From positions 26,332,869-26,396,868 of the forward strand of contig CM023533.1 in assembly GCA_013350335.1 (NCBI GenBank): a stretch of 64,000 bases of DNA, in the 5' to 3' direction. Under the pieces are notes generated by a model, which did no database searches, was not told the origin of the DNA, and worked only from the letters and a program-made list of their open reading frames with translations. This DNA is from Chimonanthus salicifolius. Lineage: Eukaryota > Streptophyta > Magnoliopsida > Laurales > Calycanthaceae. The number at the start of each line of letters is the position of its first letter. Position 1 is the first letter of the stretch. Position numbers and translations under genes: made by a program. Below, piece after piece: positions 36,004 to 49,200 of this stretch.

Positions 36004-36267
36004 ATGGGATCCGATTCGTGTTTATGTCATTTTCCTCTAAAGCCGTCGTTCATGCAATCGATTTCCGATGGAGAATTGCCAAGCCAACGCCCCATAACAG
36101 CCCTCGATTTTTTGGGGTGTCTCCAACAGCTGCATCAAACGGCTGCCATCCCATCATTTTGGGTAGAAAGCGGTCCCTGCAACTTGCCTATACGAGAACC
36201 AAGCCCAGTTTCCGAGTCCGAGCTTCCGAAGCGAAATCTCAGACTCCGGGCGAAGACGGGCGGATAA
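36004..36267 (+). promoter_or_regulatory. Out-of-frame upstream ATG overlapping the CLT start
   Basis: An ATG 20 nt before the CLT start opens an 87-codon frame that overlaps the CLT transit-peptide region in another frame. It has G at +4, whereas the CLT ATG has T at both -3 and +4. If the mRNA begins upstream of 36004, this frame could lower CLT translation. It resembles no known protein. Confidence 0.4.
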
Positions 36268-39200
36268 GGATGGGAAGCGGAGGAGAAATAGCCGTCGGAT
36301 CTGCGATAACAGTGGTATTTGCAGTGGTGAATCGGGTACTGTACAAGCTGGCGCTTGTTCCCATGAAGGAGTATCCTTTCTTCATGGCTCAGGTCACCAC
36401 TTTCGGGTAATTTTCGCCATTGCCATTCCCCAACCCCCCTCTTTCGCTTTCTACTTCTTCTTCTTCTTCTTTTCTTTTTCTAATTCTCCCTTATTTCTCT
36501 GCGCATTTTTGTCAGTTTATTGGGAAAATGAATTTGAATGTTATATAAGAAAATTTATTGGGAAAAAGGTTTATCACAAATGTGTTTTTTGATAAAAAAA
36601 ATTCATGTGTGTATTCTCAACAACCTACGTGAAGAATTTTGATTAATAAATGCGTTAAATTAAGTTGGTTAACTCATTCAATAAATAAATCACTAAGAAT
36701 GCAGATGTTGGTCGAGTTCATTACTTAATAAATGGGTGATCTTAACCTACTTAATAAATGAGTAACTGCTCTTTAAGATTGTTTGGATTAGGCTAGCCTA
36801 TTAAGTGATTTGAGTAACTGCCCATGAAGCATGATTATATTCGTTACCTTTTTGTTCCAGTTACTAATGAAATGAAATAAGGAATCAACATTTGACTGTA
36901 AGCATGTGTCCTGCACCATTGGGATATTTTGCTCTATTTACCATCACGATGCTAATTTTGGCATTTTATTGCAGGTATGTGGCCATTTACTTTTCCATTC
37001 TTTATGTAAGATACCGTGCTGGAATTGTGAGTAAAGAAATGCTGTCCCTCCCAAAATTTCATTTCTTAGCTATTGGATTTCTAGAAGCACTAGGTGTTGC
37101 TGCTGGTATGGCTGCTGCAGGTACTTATCTTTAGATAGAAATTTGGGAATAGTTGCTTCTCATGGATCGTTGGATAATTAAATAGTTCTAGATGAAACTG
37201 AATATTGGTGGACTCTTTAACACTCTATGGCTGATTCTGGCTCGTTAGTCTTTATGGGAGTCAAGGAGTTATGATGTTCTCTCCTACTTTAGTACTTTTA
37301 CAAAATTCTTGAAACTGGGCATGAATTTCTGCAATACAGAAGGGAGCCAAAAACTATGTTACTTGAAATGCTGGAAATGCTCATTGAAAATACTGAATTT
37401 GCATCATGATGAGGTTCCTTTCTTGGTTTTTATTTAAAATTCTCCCTGTGCATTTTGTTAATAAGGTCATGATCTCTTTGTAGGGGCAGGAAAAAATAAG
37501 TTGTCTTTTCAGGAAATGACCATCAGCTTATTGTACTAATTTAATTGCTGGTTTTTTTTTTAATGTTTTCATTCCTAAATTACAGCCATGCTTCCAGGAC
37601 CAGCTGTACCCATATTAAATCAGGTGATGTTCATTTTGGATTGATGCTTTAGAGTAGTTTGAGACACAGTTTCACCTAATTTAGGTTTATGATGTTATTA
37701 CACTTGTCCTAATTGTAATAGTAAGTACCAAATGCCATTTCGATGAAAACAACTACTGAAAAATGGAATTGATGGAAGAATTACTCCTAGTCCATTATCC
37801 CTTTTCTTTTCTGAGCTTCTTTCCAATTTTTATCTTTACTGTGAATAAAATTGTCGTCAAATTCAAAACAGTAGTATGAAACATCATATCTAGTTTCTTA
37901 GTCTTGCACTTAGTTCTTCTGATGTTTGGATGTACTCATGTACCCTGAATTGCATGGGGTCTGAATATTTCAGCAGAATGGATGTTTGGGGGTATCAGAA
38001 AACTATTATTTTTGGGATTCTGCTTGTCAACATCTCTGTCCCAAATTGATACTGACATTGGTTTTTAAATATCATTGTCCAACTAAACATGGTCTCAAAT
38101 TTCAATGTTGGTGGAGTGAAAACACGTAAAAATATGAGATAACCATCCATTCCGCAACAGTAGTAGAACTACTTGTGATATTGGGGGGTGTCGTGATGCC
38201 CTTGCTACTTTGGGTGCATGTACAAGTAAAGAGTCGACTCTTCAGTTGTAATATTTGTTAATTTGCCATCTTTGCCATGAGTTTTCCGTGCTTCCTGTAT
38301 TGCAGACATTCTTGGTGTGGCAGCTTATCTTTTCCATGTGGATTTTGGGAAGAAAATACTCATTCAATCAAATTGTTGGCTGCTTACTTGTTGCCTCTGG
38401 TGTAGTTGTAGCAGTGGCAAGGTAACTCTAATGGATGCTTCCATGATATGTTTGATTCATGCTTTTAATTTTTGGAAATACTTTGGTTGAATTATCAATT
38501 TTAGAAATATTTGAACAATTATAGTATTGGGTGCGATATGTTTTTTGACTATCACTTGTTTCTTGTTGCTTCTATGAGAATTATGCACCAACACATAAAA
38601 TGGAAAAGAGCCTGATGTGAAAAGTGGATTCTTAAGGGCATGCTTGTTTGCACAATTTTTTTTAGGAAAATTTGAAATTTTGGTTTTTCTAGGAAAATGA
38701 GACTTCCCCATGTGTGCCCAAATTTTCTTAAAGAATTTAGGTTCTCAACCCAAAAATGGTCCTAGAACAACAACTCAAAACTTTTCCCAGGAAAATGTTT
38801 TACCTAGAAAATTTATGAAGCACATTTTCGAAGAACTAACCTAATCAATCTTAAACACATTGATCTTATCTGTACTCGACTCGACCTGTTTATTTTAGGG
38901 TGGATCTGACCTTACCGTATATAATGGGTTGACCTAACTTGACCCATATACTAAATGAGTTGACCCAACTCAACCAAGCTTAAATGGGTTGACCAAACTC
39001 GAATCATTTATTGAACAGTTGAGTAGTTGACCAACTCAATTCATACCTGAATTGACCTGTTTTTTAAAAAGGTTTGACCCAACTTGGTCTAGCTCATTTA
39101 TTAAACAAAATGACACAACCCATGTACCCAACCAAATTTAAATGGGTTGACCTAAATCCGACTGTTTATCTTCTTAGATTGGCCAGGTCATCATTGTTCT

Positions 39201-40813
39201 TTGGCTTCTTCTGTTATAGGGTCGACCTGGCCCAATTTGTTTAATTTGTGGACCCTGTCCATGACCAGGGATGGTCAATGCTGAACCCTAACTCAACATT
39301 TGCTACATGGTCTATTAGGACCTCTCACTTTTGTGTGCACGTTGAATTCACATTTTCCCAGTCTTGGCCACTTATGGGGATGAACACTTTATTTTATTTT
39401 TATTCATTGTTATTATTGTTACTTTGCTTTCACTGTAATTGCAGTGGGGCAAATGACACTCGATCTCTATCTGAGGTGGAATTTCTATGGCCCATTTTGA
39501 TGATTGCATCATCTGCTTTTCAAGCTGGGGCATCAATTCTCAAGGTTATATCCGTTATTATTTTTTATTATGCAGGTTTGTCTTTTGTGAGGAATTAAGA
39601 GCATAGAACCATGTGACCTGAGACCCTATAATTTATATATTAACAGGAATATGTTTTCATTTATGCTTCAAAGCACCTTCAGGTATGATTTATTTCTAAT
39701 ATTTCTTCTCCAAAATTTTGCTACTTTCTATGTTGAATGGCTGCATGGATAGTTGTTGTTTTATCTTCATTCTCAATTAGGTTTTTCAATTCACTAGTTC
39801 ACAACTTCACATGCAGGGGAAACCTCTTGACATATTTGTTGTGAACTCGTTTGGGTCTGGATTCCAGGTGACTTGATTTTTTTGTCTTGTTTAGTCATTA
39901 TTCCTTTTGAAGAAAAAAAATGCTTTGAATGTTATGCATCTACATATCACTCATCAGGAAACACTACAGATGATTAGTGCTTGCAATTATCTCAAATTAC
40001 ATCTGGGTGTTATATTTTGGCAGTACTTCATATTTATCTAACAGTATCCAGCTCATGGTCTCCATGGATAATTTCTTCATTTTATATTCTGCTGAACAAA
40101 TTTAAAATATAATCATAATTTAACACCTTAATGTGGTTGACTTGTTATTTATTTGCCCATTTAGGCACTTTTTGTGTTTCTTCTTCTACCTTTCCTGTCA
40201 AACATGAAAGGCATTCCATTTGTTGAGCTCCCTTCCTACCTGAGAAGTGGTGCTGGTTGCTTTCTCAATGTTGGGGCCAATATGGCAGGTAAGATCTCTT
40301 CTTCTGTAACATCGTTATGGTAAAAAAAAATGGCACATTCACTATATCAATTGGAGTAAAATCACTTTTACCAAGATGTTGACCTTTCCCCAGGTTGTGA
40401 AGGTGCTCCATTACTACCCCTTCTTTACATTGCTGTGAATATGGCTTTTAACATCTTAGTGCTTCGTCTGGTAAAGATATCTTCTGCAGTGATTTCATCA
40501 CTTGCAGTAACATTATCAGGTATACACTAACCGTTATTGTATATTCATGCATGTGATTGGCTATTTGATGGTATTTCTTATTTATTTATATCTCCATTTA
40601 TATTTGTGCACTTCACATATGAACTCTTTCATGGTGCTGCTTCTCTTCTTTGCAGTGCCGATATCAATATATCTTCTTTCACTGCCATTGCCTTATATGC
40701 CTCAGGCGAATAGCTTGAGTCCATTCTTCATTATCGGCAGTGCCATTCTTGTGTTGGGTCTCATGCTCTACAACCTGCCGCAACCTGTCAACAAAGGCTC
40801 CAAAAGTGCTTGA
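36024..40813 (+). CDS. CLT1: CRT-like plastid thiol/glutathione transporter (CLT)
   Basis: Ten exons with GT-AG introns: 36024-36406, 36975-37120, 37586-37623, 38306-38421, 39445-39544, 39647-39682, 39817-39867, 40165-40288, 40394-40519 and 40656-40813. All phases join cleanly into 425 residues, against about 450 for Arabidopsis CLT1. The family (plant homologues of the Plasmodium chloroquine-resistance transporter, drug/metabolite transporter superfamily) moves glutathione and gamma-glutamylcysteine across the plastid envelope. Residues 1 to about 67 are rich in Ser, Arg and Lys, with a transit-peptide-like end at RVRASEA. About ten hydrophobic segments follow, starting near AVGSAITVVFAVVNRVLYKL. 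Recognisable stretches are MLPGPAVPILNQ, WQLIFSMWILGRKYS, IASSAFQAGASILKE, LDIFVVNSFGSGFQ, FLNVGANMAGCEGAPLLPLL and ISSAVISSLAVTLSVPISIY. The first in-frame ATG is at 36024, because the codon at 36018 is GTG. Whether it is CLT1, CLT2 or CLT3 cannot be settled here. Confidence 0.93.
36453..36472 (+). repeat. CTT microsatellite in CLT intron 1
   Basis: TACTTCTTCTTCTTCTTCTT begins about 47 bp after the donor site of CLT exon 1. It is a simple-sequence repeat. Confidence 0.85.
38422..39444 (+). other. CLT intron 4 with degenerate GGGTTGACC repeats
   Basis: Between about 38870 and 39240 the intron repeats variants of GGGTTGACC(T/C)AACTTGACCC with words such as ACTCGACTCGACCTG. The pattern resembles the CGACCC/GGGTCG-rich hAT-like elements elsewhere in the window, but no clean ends or target duplication were found. 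It is probably a decayed copy. Confidence 0.5.
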
Positions 40814-42605
40814 TGTACTACTACCCATTCAATGAAAGATTTCACCACCCAGCCAGTCAGGCAAGTGCTCATCAAAACTCATGCATATTGGCACAATGTG
40901 TTATAGGAGGCCCTCATGAAACTGAAAGATTTAGGGGCGTGTTGATGGTTACCACATTTCGAGGTCGGATATCTCTACTGCATCAGTAACTTGCTACATC
41001 GACTACATTTCTTAGGGAGTCATTCCTGATACATTATTTTCTAGATTCAGTGGGATGCATCACCATGCTTGAGTTTACATGCCAATGAGTGCACCTTGTT
41101 CACCAGTGAACTACACTGTAGATGGCTTACAGTAAGAAAACCATGCCAATTCGGCAAATCCAAACTGTTCGGTTTTTCGCCGTCATGTTCAATGTAAACT
41201 TGCATACGACATACACAGCTAATGATCACATTTTAATCTTAATTATGCATACGTTTTACACTAAATTTGTGCTTCGTGTTGGAATGATTTAGTTTCCATA
41301 TGCTGGATCTCATAATGAGATTTAAAAATGCCAAGCTAATCATGAGCTGCCTGGAAACCCCTTTCAAATTTGTAAGATCATTTCAAATAACAACGTAGGA
41401 CAAACACAAGTGATTTGAATGTTTTAGCAAACTGGACAGATACGTTCAGATAAAGATCATGAAACTGGTGCATGTATTTGGATAATCCATTGTATTTTGG
41501 TCGTTTCTCCTCAGTTTCAATTCAGATCATGATGTCCTTGTGCATCCATTGTATTTATACTTTTTTAAAATTTTAATTAATTCTAATTATTTTAATATTA
41601 AATTTTGTGCTATTTAAAAAACATTTTGATTGATTCATTTAAAGATATTTTTTGTAAATTATATTTAAAGACTTTTTTTTTCTAATAAACTCTTCATTAC
41701 TCCATTTGGTGAGCTCATGTCAAATTATGTAAACTTGTAAAGTAATACACCATGCACCAAGCTCTTGAAAGTAGCTAGAATTACATATTTATTTGGATAA
41801 AGATTATCTAAATGAATTTAAACGAATTCTTTTTTGACTTTGGATCTAAATTGTTTTAGTGTTAACGGTTTCAGCCAAATCGATTTTATATTAGTCCATT
41901 TGTGTGATCTAATTTTAAAAGAAAAAAATAAATTTCATCCCATAAAATGATAGCCTTTTTATGAAAATTATATTTATAACTAAGTTACATATTTTTTAGT
42001 ACATTATTTTTACATAAACAAATGAATAATTCTACTATATAAAGAGAGACTCAAGCACTAACTAAATCAAATTTAACAACTTTTACTATGTACCTATACG
42101 AGTTTAATTTGGTTTATAAATGAGACCCATTTAAACTGTTGAAGAAAAAAAAAGAATTAACCTGCAAATCTTGCTAATGAGAGTGCTTCTTGCATATATC
42201 ATAATTTACTCTAATTTTAAATTTTATTATTGTTAAAGAATATACTCAACTTTTAAAATAATAGTCTAAAAACTAATAAAACCAAAAGTAAATTATATGA
42301 TGTTTAACTTTAATAGAGCAAACCAATTAAAATTGATTATAACTTAGTAAGGAATTGTGATAAGTTAAAATTTCTGAAATTTATAGTCGGATTCTGTGAA
42401 TGATAGAATTTAAATATAATTAAAGAAATGAGAACATGTAGACAAAATATAGATAAATCAATAGACAATTCTATAAAATAATCGTCACGCTCTATAGATT
42501 AAAGTTTTGGACAATAAAAATATAAATAGACAAAGTTAGATGCATACATTAGATGAGAAATGTAATTTAGCGGTAAATGATAAAATAAAAAATGATTGTA
42601 TTAAA
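40814..42605. other. CLT 3' flank and intergenic DNA
   Basis: The first 400-500 bp have balanced composition and probably contain the CLT 3' UTR, although no strong poly(A) signal stands out. After about 41550 the DNA is strongly AT-rich, with no gene. Confidence 0.5.
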
Positions 42606-42725
42606 GAAAGCAGGAGTATTAGTCGATATTATTCTCTCTCCTCTTTTTTTTTTATGAAAAAAAAATGGCCGATATCAGCCGTGATATCGGCTAATACGAT
42701 ATGCATCACCGATATCTGCACCCTT
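42606..42725. mobile_element. Very short hAT-type MITE, CGGCCG family, copy H
   Basis: Begins CAGGAGTATTAG and ends TCTGCACCCTTG, with perfect AAAGAAAG direct repeats immediately outside the two ends. The element proper is about 113 bp. It keeps TCTCTCTCCTCTTTT, an A run and GGCCGATATCAGCC/TATCGGC words. It lies between CLT and DRP3. Confidence 0.85.
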
Positions 42726-43221
42726 GAAAGAAAGTTTAAAAATAACTCTAATAAATGATAAATTAAGAGACTTATTTGAAATAATTCAATTTTATATCTA
42801 AAAGATTTAAAATGAGACGAAACATAAAATTTAGAAATTGTAACTTATAACATAGAGGAGAAATAGATCAATGACAAAGAAAAATACAATAGATAATGGT
42901 GTAATAGAGAAGAAAAAAATTGACATCAAATAAATAAGATTTTAGCATTTAATATTTATGAAGATGTTAGAGAATAGAATCTATTAAATAATTTATTTTA
43001 AAAATTTAAATAGGAAAAGAACGTATACATATTGTACTTAAAAAAAAAAAAGAAATTCTCTTTTGATCTTTACGAACTTTAAATTTTAATTCAAATCTCA
43101 AGCCCAGGAAAGAGGGGATAGCATTGATTCCCTGCTGACCACGATCGGCTCTCTTCTTCTCGGCTTGAGGAAGAAGAAAAAAAAATATTTCCATTCCCAT
43201 TCCCATTCCATTATCTCACTA

Positions 43222-43255
43222 AAACCCTAGCACTTCTTCCTCCCCAAAACCCTAG
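43222..43255 (+). promoter_or_regulatory. Two telo-box-like motifs in the DRP3 leader
   Basis: AAACCCTAG occurs at 43222-43230 and AAAACCCTAG at 43246-43255, within 50 bp of the DRP3 start codon. Telo-boxes (AAACCCTA) are frequent close to the starts of plant housekeeping and cell-cycle genes. A CCATT microsatellite-like run at about 43191-43211 lies just upstream. Confidence 0.45.
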
Positions 43256-43267
43256 CAGGCTTTTTCC

Positions 43268-46200
43268 ATGTCTTCGATGGCAGACGATCCCATTTCTCAA
43301 ACACCGTCTTCTTCTGGCACTGCTGCGGGGAACCCTTTGGGTCATGCTGTGATTCCAATCATCAACAAGCTCCAAGACATCTTCGCCCAACTTGGAAGCT
43401 CGTCCACCATCGATCTCCCCCAGGTCGCCGTTGTCGGCAGTCAGAGCAGTGGCAAATCCAGCGTTCTCGAGGCTCTTGTTGGCAGAGATTTCCTTCCCAG
43501 AGGCTCGGATATCTGCACGCGCCGTCCTCTTGTTCTTCAGCTCGTGCATTCCCCGCGGAGAGGGGGCAGTGGCGGTGATGAAGGAGAAGACGCCTCCTCT
43601 TCTGAGTGGGGTGAGTTCCTCCACTTGCCCGGCAAGAGATTCTCTGACTTTGCTGCCATTCGGAGGGAAATTCAGGTAGTTTTTGTTTATTTGACTATAA
43701 TTTTCTTCTGTATTTTGAACTCTTTTGCACTCTAAAAACTTTTTTGTTCCTTTTTTATGCTGTTTGGTGTTGGGAGAAAATCACAAAGAGAAGCAAACCA
43801 TAACACAAAGATTTTACTGGTTCTCTTTTGATACGTCAATAGGTTCAACACGATCCACTATGCTCAAAGGCAAGAAATTGAAGGAGAGTCCGCTGTGGCT
43901 CTCGATTACACTTTTTGCTCATGGCTCTCTCAGAAAAAAACATTATATATTGACCCCCTGCAAGCTCAGCCCGGAGCTTGACCTGCAACCGGATTGTCAG
44001 TACATCTCTTATGAACAGGCTCCACAGATCCTAACATTGCAAAATGGGAATGTTGAAGTCCATAGTGATTTTTTTTTGAAAGATAACTATTTTATTCACA
44101 AGGAAAAGAGAAGGTTTACAAAAGGAGGGCCATAGTGAGATTCCATGGTTTTTTTTAAAGAACTTTGTGGTCCCATAATCCCATATAATTCAAATCCCAT
44201 TGGGAACTGCAGGCTTTGAAACTGGCCCTTAGAATTTGAGTGCCCTCGATATGGGGTTGGTAGGAGCTTGAGTGCAAAACTGAAAAAGAAGAGTGCAGAA
44301 ATGTTGGTCCTTTGTTTGCCCCACTAGAGTTAGAAATGAAAAAGAAGAGTTGGAAATATTGGTCCTTTGTTTTTACCTGTTTGGTGACGGTAGGATGTGG
44401 GTTGAGTGTTATTACCCTCTCTGGTGGGGCAAACCATTGTGGAGAGGCTCCACAAATGGAGTGGAGAAACTCAATCATTTACTTGGGTGAAGAAAGTGGG
44501 AGCAAGATTGACTGGTGATTTCATCATCCCTGAAGGGCCAAATGTTTGCATGAACAAGAGGGTTCAGCAGTCTCTAATTTTTTGTATGTAGGTGCCAATC
44601 AGAAAAGGTAAAACCTGTTACTCTAGTGCAGATGTTGCCCCTTAATCCTGTATATTGCACATCCAAATATCACCTTCATCGGTAGATAGAACTAATGTGA
44701 TTTGCATAGAGAAACAAATCATACTTGCTTATATTGGTTCTATTTAGTTTCTTTAATTTTGAATTGATTTATTTTTATTTAGAATACTCTTTGATGTGAT
44801 TGGTGACTAATACACAGAGTTCTGGAATCTGAACGATGTGACTGCAATGCACTTTTTTTTCCCAATGGTTAATTGTGACAAGATGTGATACTATTGTTTT
44901 TAGTGTGAACAAATCCATTTTTATGGTGGGCTTCAAACATGTGAAATTGTAATCAAGACCTCGAAGAATAGTGAGTGGAAAGTTACATTGGTTATGGATT
45001 GGGGAATCTACATGGAAGTTTAGAAGCTCTGATCACTATATGAAGAAAGACATCAAAATTCTGGTTTGAGAATATATAATCTGAGAGTTCACCATCCTGT
45101 AAGAGAAGAAAGTTCGATCGAGATGAACTGAGGAAGAGAAAATATCTGCAATGGAGAATTTTAGAGTACACCATCCTCAGAGAAGAAAGTGCCTCGGAGA
45201 TAGACTAATATAGAACACCCCCAGTGGAGAATTTTGTGCATTGTGGTTTTCCTTCATAAGCTGCCCATGCTTTTTAGAAATACTACACCATCTTCATGGG
45301 TCTGGCCTTTTCTTTCAATGATGACCTGGCCCAAGTTATTGTTACTAATACAGAAATACCTTCTCCTTAGACCATAAGTTACTGACATTTGTTTTACACA
45401 CGCGTCATGTGTGGTTGGTAGGGTTTTTACTTGTGGTTGTTTGTGGTACCTTTTTATATCATTCATTATGATGTATTTTCCTTGTTATCATTCAGAATCA
45501 CTAAAACAATATTACCATTGTATATTCTCTCACATATGGAAATGTATTTTAGTTAAGTATATGCTTTTGTTGCTTTCAGAATCCACAGTTAACTTGTTTT
45601 TTTTCCCCCAAGGCTGAAACGGAGAGGGAAGCTGGAGGAAACAAGGGGGTTTCAGACAAGCAGATCCGTTTAAAGGTGTTCTCTCCAAATGTTCTTAATA
45701 TCACTTTGGTGGATTTGCCAGGAATAACAAAAGTTCCAGTTGGTGACCAGCCTACTGATATTGAGGCACGCATCAGAACAATGATATTATCATACATCAA
45801 ACATGAGACCTGTATAATTCTAGCTGTTACACCTGCAAACTCAGATCTGGCCAATTCAGATGCACTACAGATGGCAAGGATTGCAGATCCCGATGGTAAA
45901 ATCCCTTTTTTGTGGGTTGGTGGTAGATTGGCATCACATATCTGGAAAAGAAAACTCATGGTAGATTTTCTTTGTTGTTTTTGCTGATGTTTTAACACCA
46001 ATCTTTATTGACAGGATCTCGAACAATTGGTGTGATCACGAAGGTCTGAAACCTATACATTGTTCTTTTTAATGATTTACTAATATTTTCTTCTTTATTG
46101 CTCTTAAAAAAGTGATGTTTTAGTTATATTTTACATGCTGATGAGACATTTTAATGTTATCCTGTTCCATATGCTCAGCTTGATATTATGGATAGAGGTA

Positions 46201-49200
46201 CTGATGCTCGCAATTTTTTGCTTGGAAAAGTCATCCCTCTTAGACTTGGTTATGTGGGTGTTGTGAATCGTAGTCAGCAGGTAACTTTCTTGTTTGCATC
46301 CTTAGAAGTTATTTTGACACTTTCTTATTAGGGTAATCTCAATTTCATCATGTTTCATAACTGCACGTTGGAAGATGTGGTGTGAGCACCATTGCAGCCA
46401 ATGTCACTTGTTATGCCACATGATAGATACATACGTTGCCACTACTTCGATGCATGTTGTAATTCCTTCTGAGGCTGTGTTGAATTAGATAGAGTTGAGG
46501 TGTGGAAGGTGAACTCTCCTTAAAATTGCAACCTTATTCTCTTTGGATTGTAAATGAGTGTGCCTCCACCTAAGAAACCCCAAACAAGGTGACTTCCTCA
46601 CCGAAGGGTGGGGGAAATCTGACCATGAATGTAACTCTTATGATTATAAGAGAGATAAACTTGCCTAAATTATCGAAGGAGGAAAAAATGTTATATCATT
46701 TTGTATGCAGATATTTTCTAGTGCACACAACCTGCATCATATATTTGCCGTGGATTATGAAACATCAATAGTTGGTCCCACCATGTATTTCTTTTGTTAC
46801 AAGTGTGTCGTAATGATAGGTCCTACTACATATTATGAGTAGTGATGCCTTATTACTTAGCAAAATGGAAAATAAAAAACATGAATTTTAAGATTTTCAA
46901 TTTTCTCCAGTTGTAACATAAAAACAATATTTTATGTTCTATAGAGAATGTCAAGTTCTCCACGTTAAATTTACCAAATAGGATTTCTTAAATAGCAGGG
47001 AAAGCATAAGTAGGGGATCCTCCACCTGCAGGGAAACCCCCTGTTTTTCAAGTTTTCTAGGCAACCCTGTACTTTGACCCACCCTGATCTAAACACAGCC
47101 TTAATGAATCAAGTGCATTCATGAGATATGTTGGATTAGAACTGCATTCTATGAATTATGTATCATTGATGACATGCTTCTATCTCTGTGAGCATTGTCA
47201 CCCCTTCATAAACATTTAATGCATGTATTGAAGGGAATTTCATGATTCAAAGTTCTGTTTAACAATCTACTTAGTAGACATTCTTTTATAGATTAGTGCA
47301 TCATTCAACTCAGCAAAGCTTTTAATTATGCACATCATTGATCTTATTCTTCAAACAGGATATTAATCAAAACCGCAGCATCAAGGAAGCACTTGCCTAT
47401 GAAGACGACTTTTTTCGCAGACATGCTGTATAGCTCTTTCTATTTCAATTGATCATTTATTACCTTGCTAGATCTTCTATTTTTCAACTTTTTATTTAGT
47501 TTTGATGTAATTACAGGTATACCATGGTCTCTCCGATCGTTGTGGCATTCCTCAATTAGCCAAGAAGCTGAACCAGGTAGGACCTCTGAGAGGCTATATA
47601 ATACCACTCGCCGTAATTTTGATTCAATATGGATATAGCTGACTGCACCTTGAATTTGGACACCTCTTTTTCTAATCCATAACTTCTGTCTATTTCTTTG
47701 TTATACCTTGCACCTTGTTTATCTTGGTGTTTGCATATGCCCTTATATATTTCAGGAAGTCCTGTTATTGTTTTATGTTTCTTTTCTCCCTAATGATCAG
47801 TATGCTATTGAGGTGTTCAATTGAGAATCTATTTCTCTTGTTGTTTCTGCTTGGAATCTAACATCAGTCTCTTCTTCTGTGTTAATATTACCTAGCTCTG
47901 TTTACTTTTATTTGCAGATTCTAGTACAGCATATCCGAACAGTTCTTCCAGGATTGAAAGCACGCATAAGTGCTCAATTGGTGGCTGTTGCAAAGGAACA
48001 TGCAGCCTATGGTGAAATAACAGAATCCAAAGTAAGTTATCAATTAATGTGGTGCTTAGAAAATGCTTCTAATTGTAGCGCAGCTTTGGACTATTCCAGT
48101 TTTGTCATTTTATATTGTTGTTTTTTTTTCTTCCGTTTTGGTGCACATCTTGTCTGTATCCTTAATAAAATAACCACTTTTTAAAAGTCCATGGATTGTT
48201 GAAGTTGCTGTAATTGTTTTTTGAGATGGCAGTGAGGCTCAAACTTGCAACTTTTGTGGTTGGAAGAATGAACTCAATTACTTTGCTATAGGTTTTCGTC
48301 AATTGCTGTTTTCATTTTCTTCTGAATGATCTGTTAGTAAATGAGTTTCATGTAGATAACACAATTGCATTTTTTGTTGTACTTTGTTAACATAGCATTT
48401 TCTATAAGTCTAGTTTATATTGTATCAATTTAACTTTTTTTGACACATTTAAGTTCTACCTTCACAACATCTATCTTGTACCTGCAGCCACATGTTACAT
48501 TCATCTTATTTATCCTTAAATTACATTTCTGAGAGTGTTTTACTTAAATGCGCTCAATTTTTTTTTTTACTTAAATATAGAGAATAATTTCAATCCATTG
48601 CTTTATTATTTATTTCTTCTGTCTTGTCAAGTATAGGCTGGTCTGGGAGCTCTTCTGTTGAACATTCTTACAAAATACTCAGAAGGTAAATGTAGTTTCT
48701 GCTAGTTATATATTGCTTTAGTTCCTCCATCTTTTTTTTTTTTTTGGGTGATGGTTCATATATTAATATAAAGAGGGCACCGGTGGTGCAATTACAGAAA
48801 ATAGAAGAAACAAAAACTACAGGTTGTAGGAAAGACCGCTATGAACTCAAGCAAGATCAACACATTCTTTCAAGCACGCAAGATATCTGACGTGGAGATA
48901 TTCCGGAATTCCTAGAAAGAGATGACCCAAGACACTCACTTGGAGAGAATACGTCTTGTAACTGACATACTGGATTCGGCTATGCCTTTGAAATCCTATT
49001 ATTACGTTCCCACTATAGGCTCCAGATAGTTGCAAAAAACGATAGCTGCCACAATGATGAGCATTTAGGAGAAACAATGTAATGTCCCATGCAAACGATA
49101 GCTCAGCCACCGATGAAGGCATAACCCAAGCCATACCAAGCTGCTCTAAGACAAAGTTCCACACCACGCTAGCGAAGGAGCAGTGAACAAGCAAATGATT

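Noticed and set aside
43725..44135. 136-codon plus-strand frame in DRP3 intron 1
   Set aside because: It spans the 61-bp retroposon tail insertion and has no domain similarity. The intron boundaries on both sides are clear.
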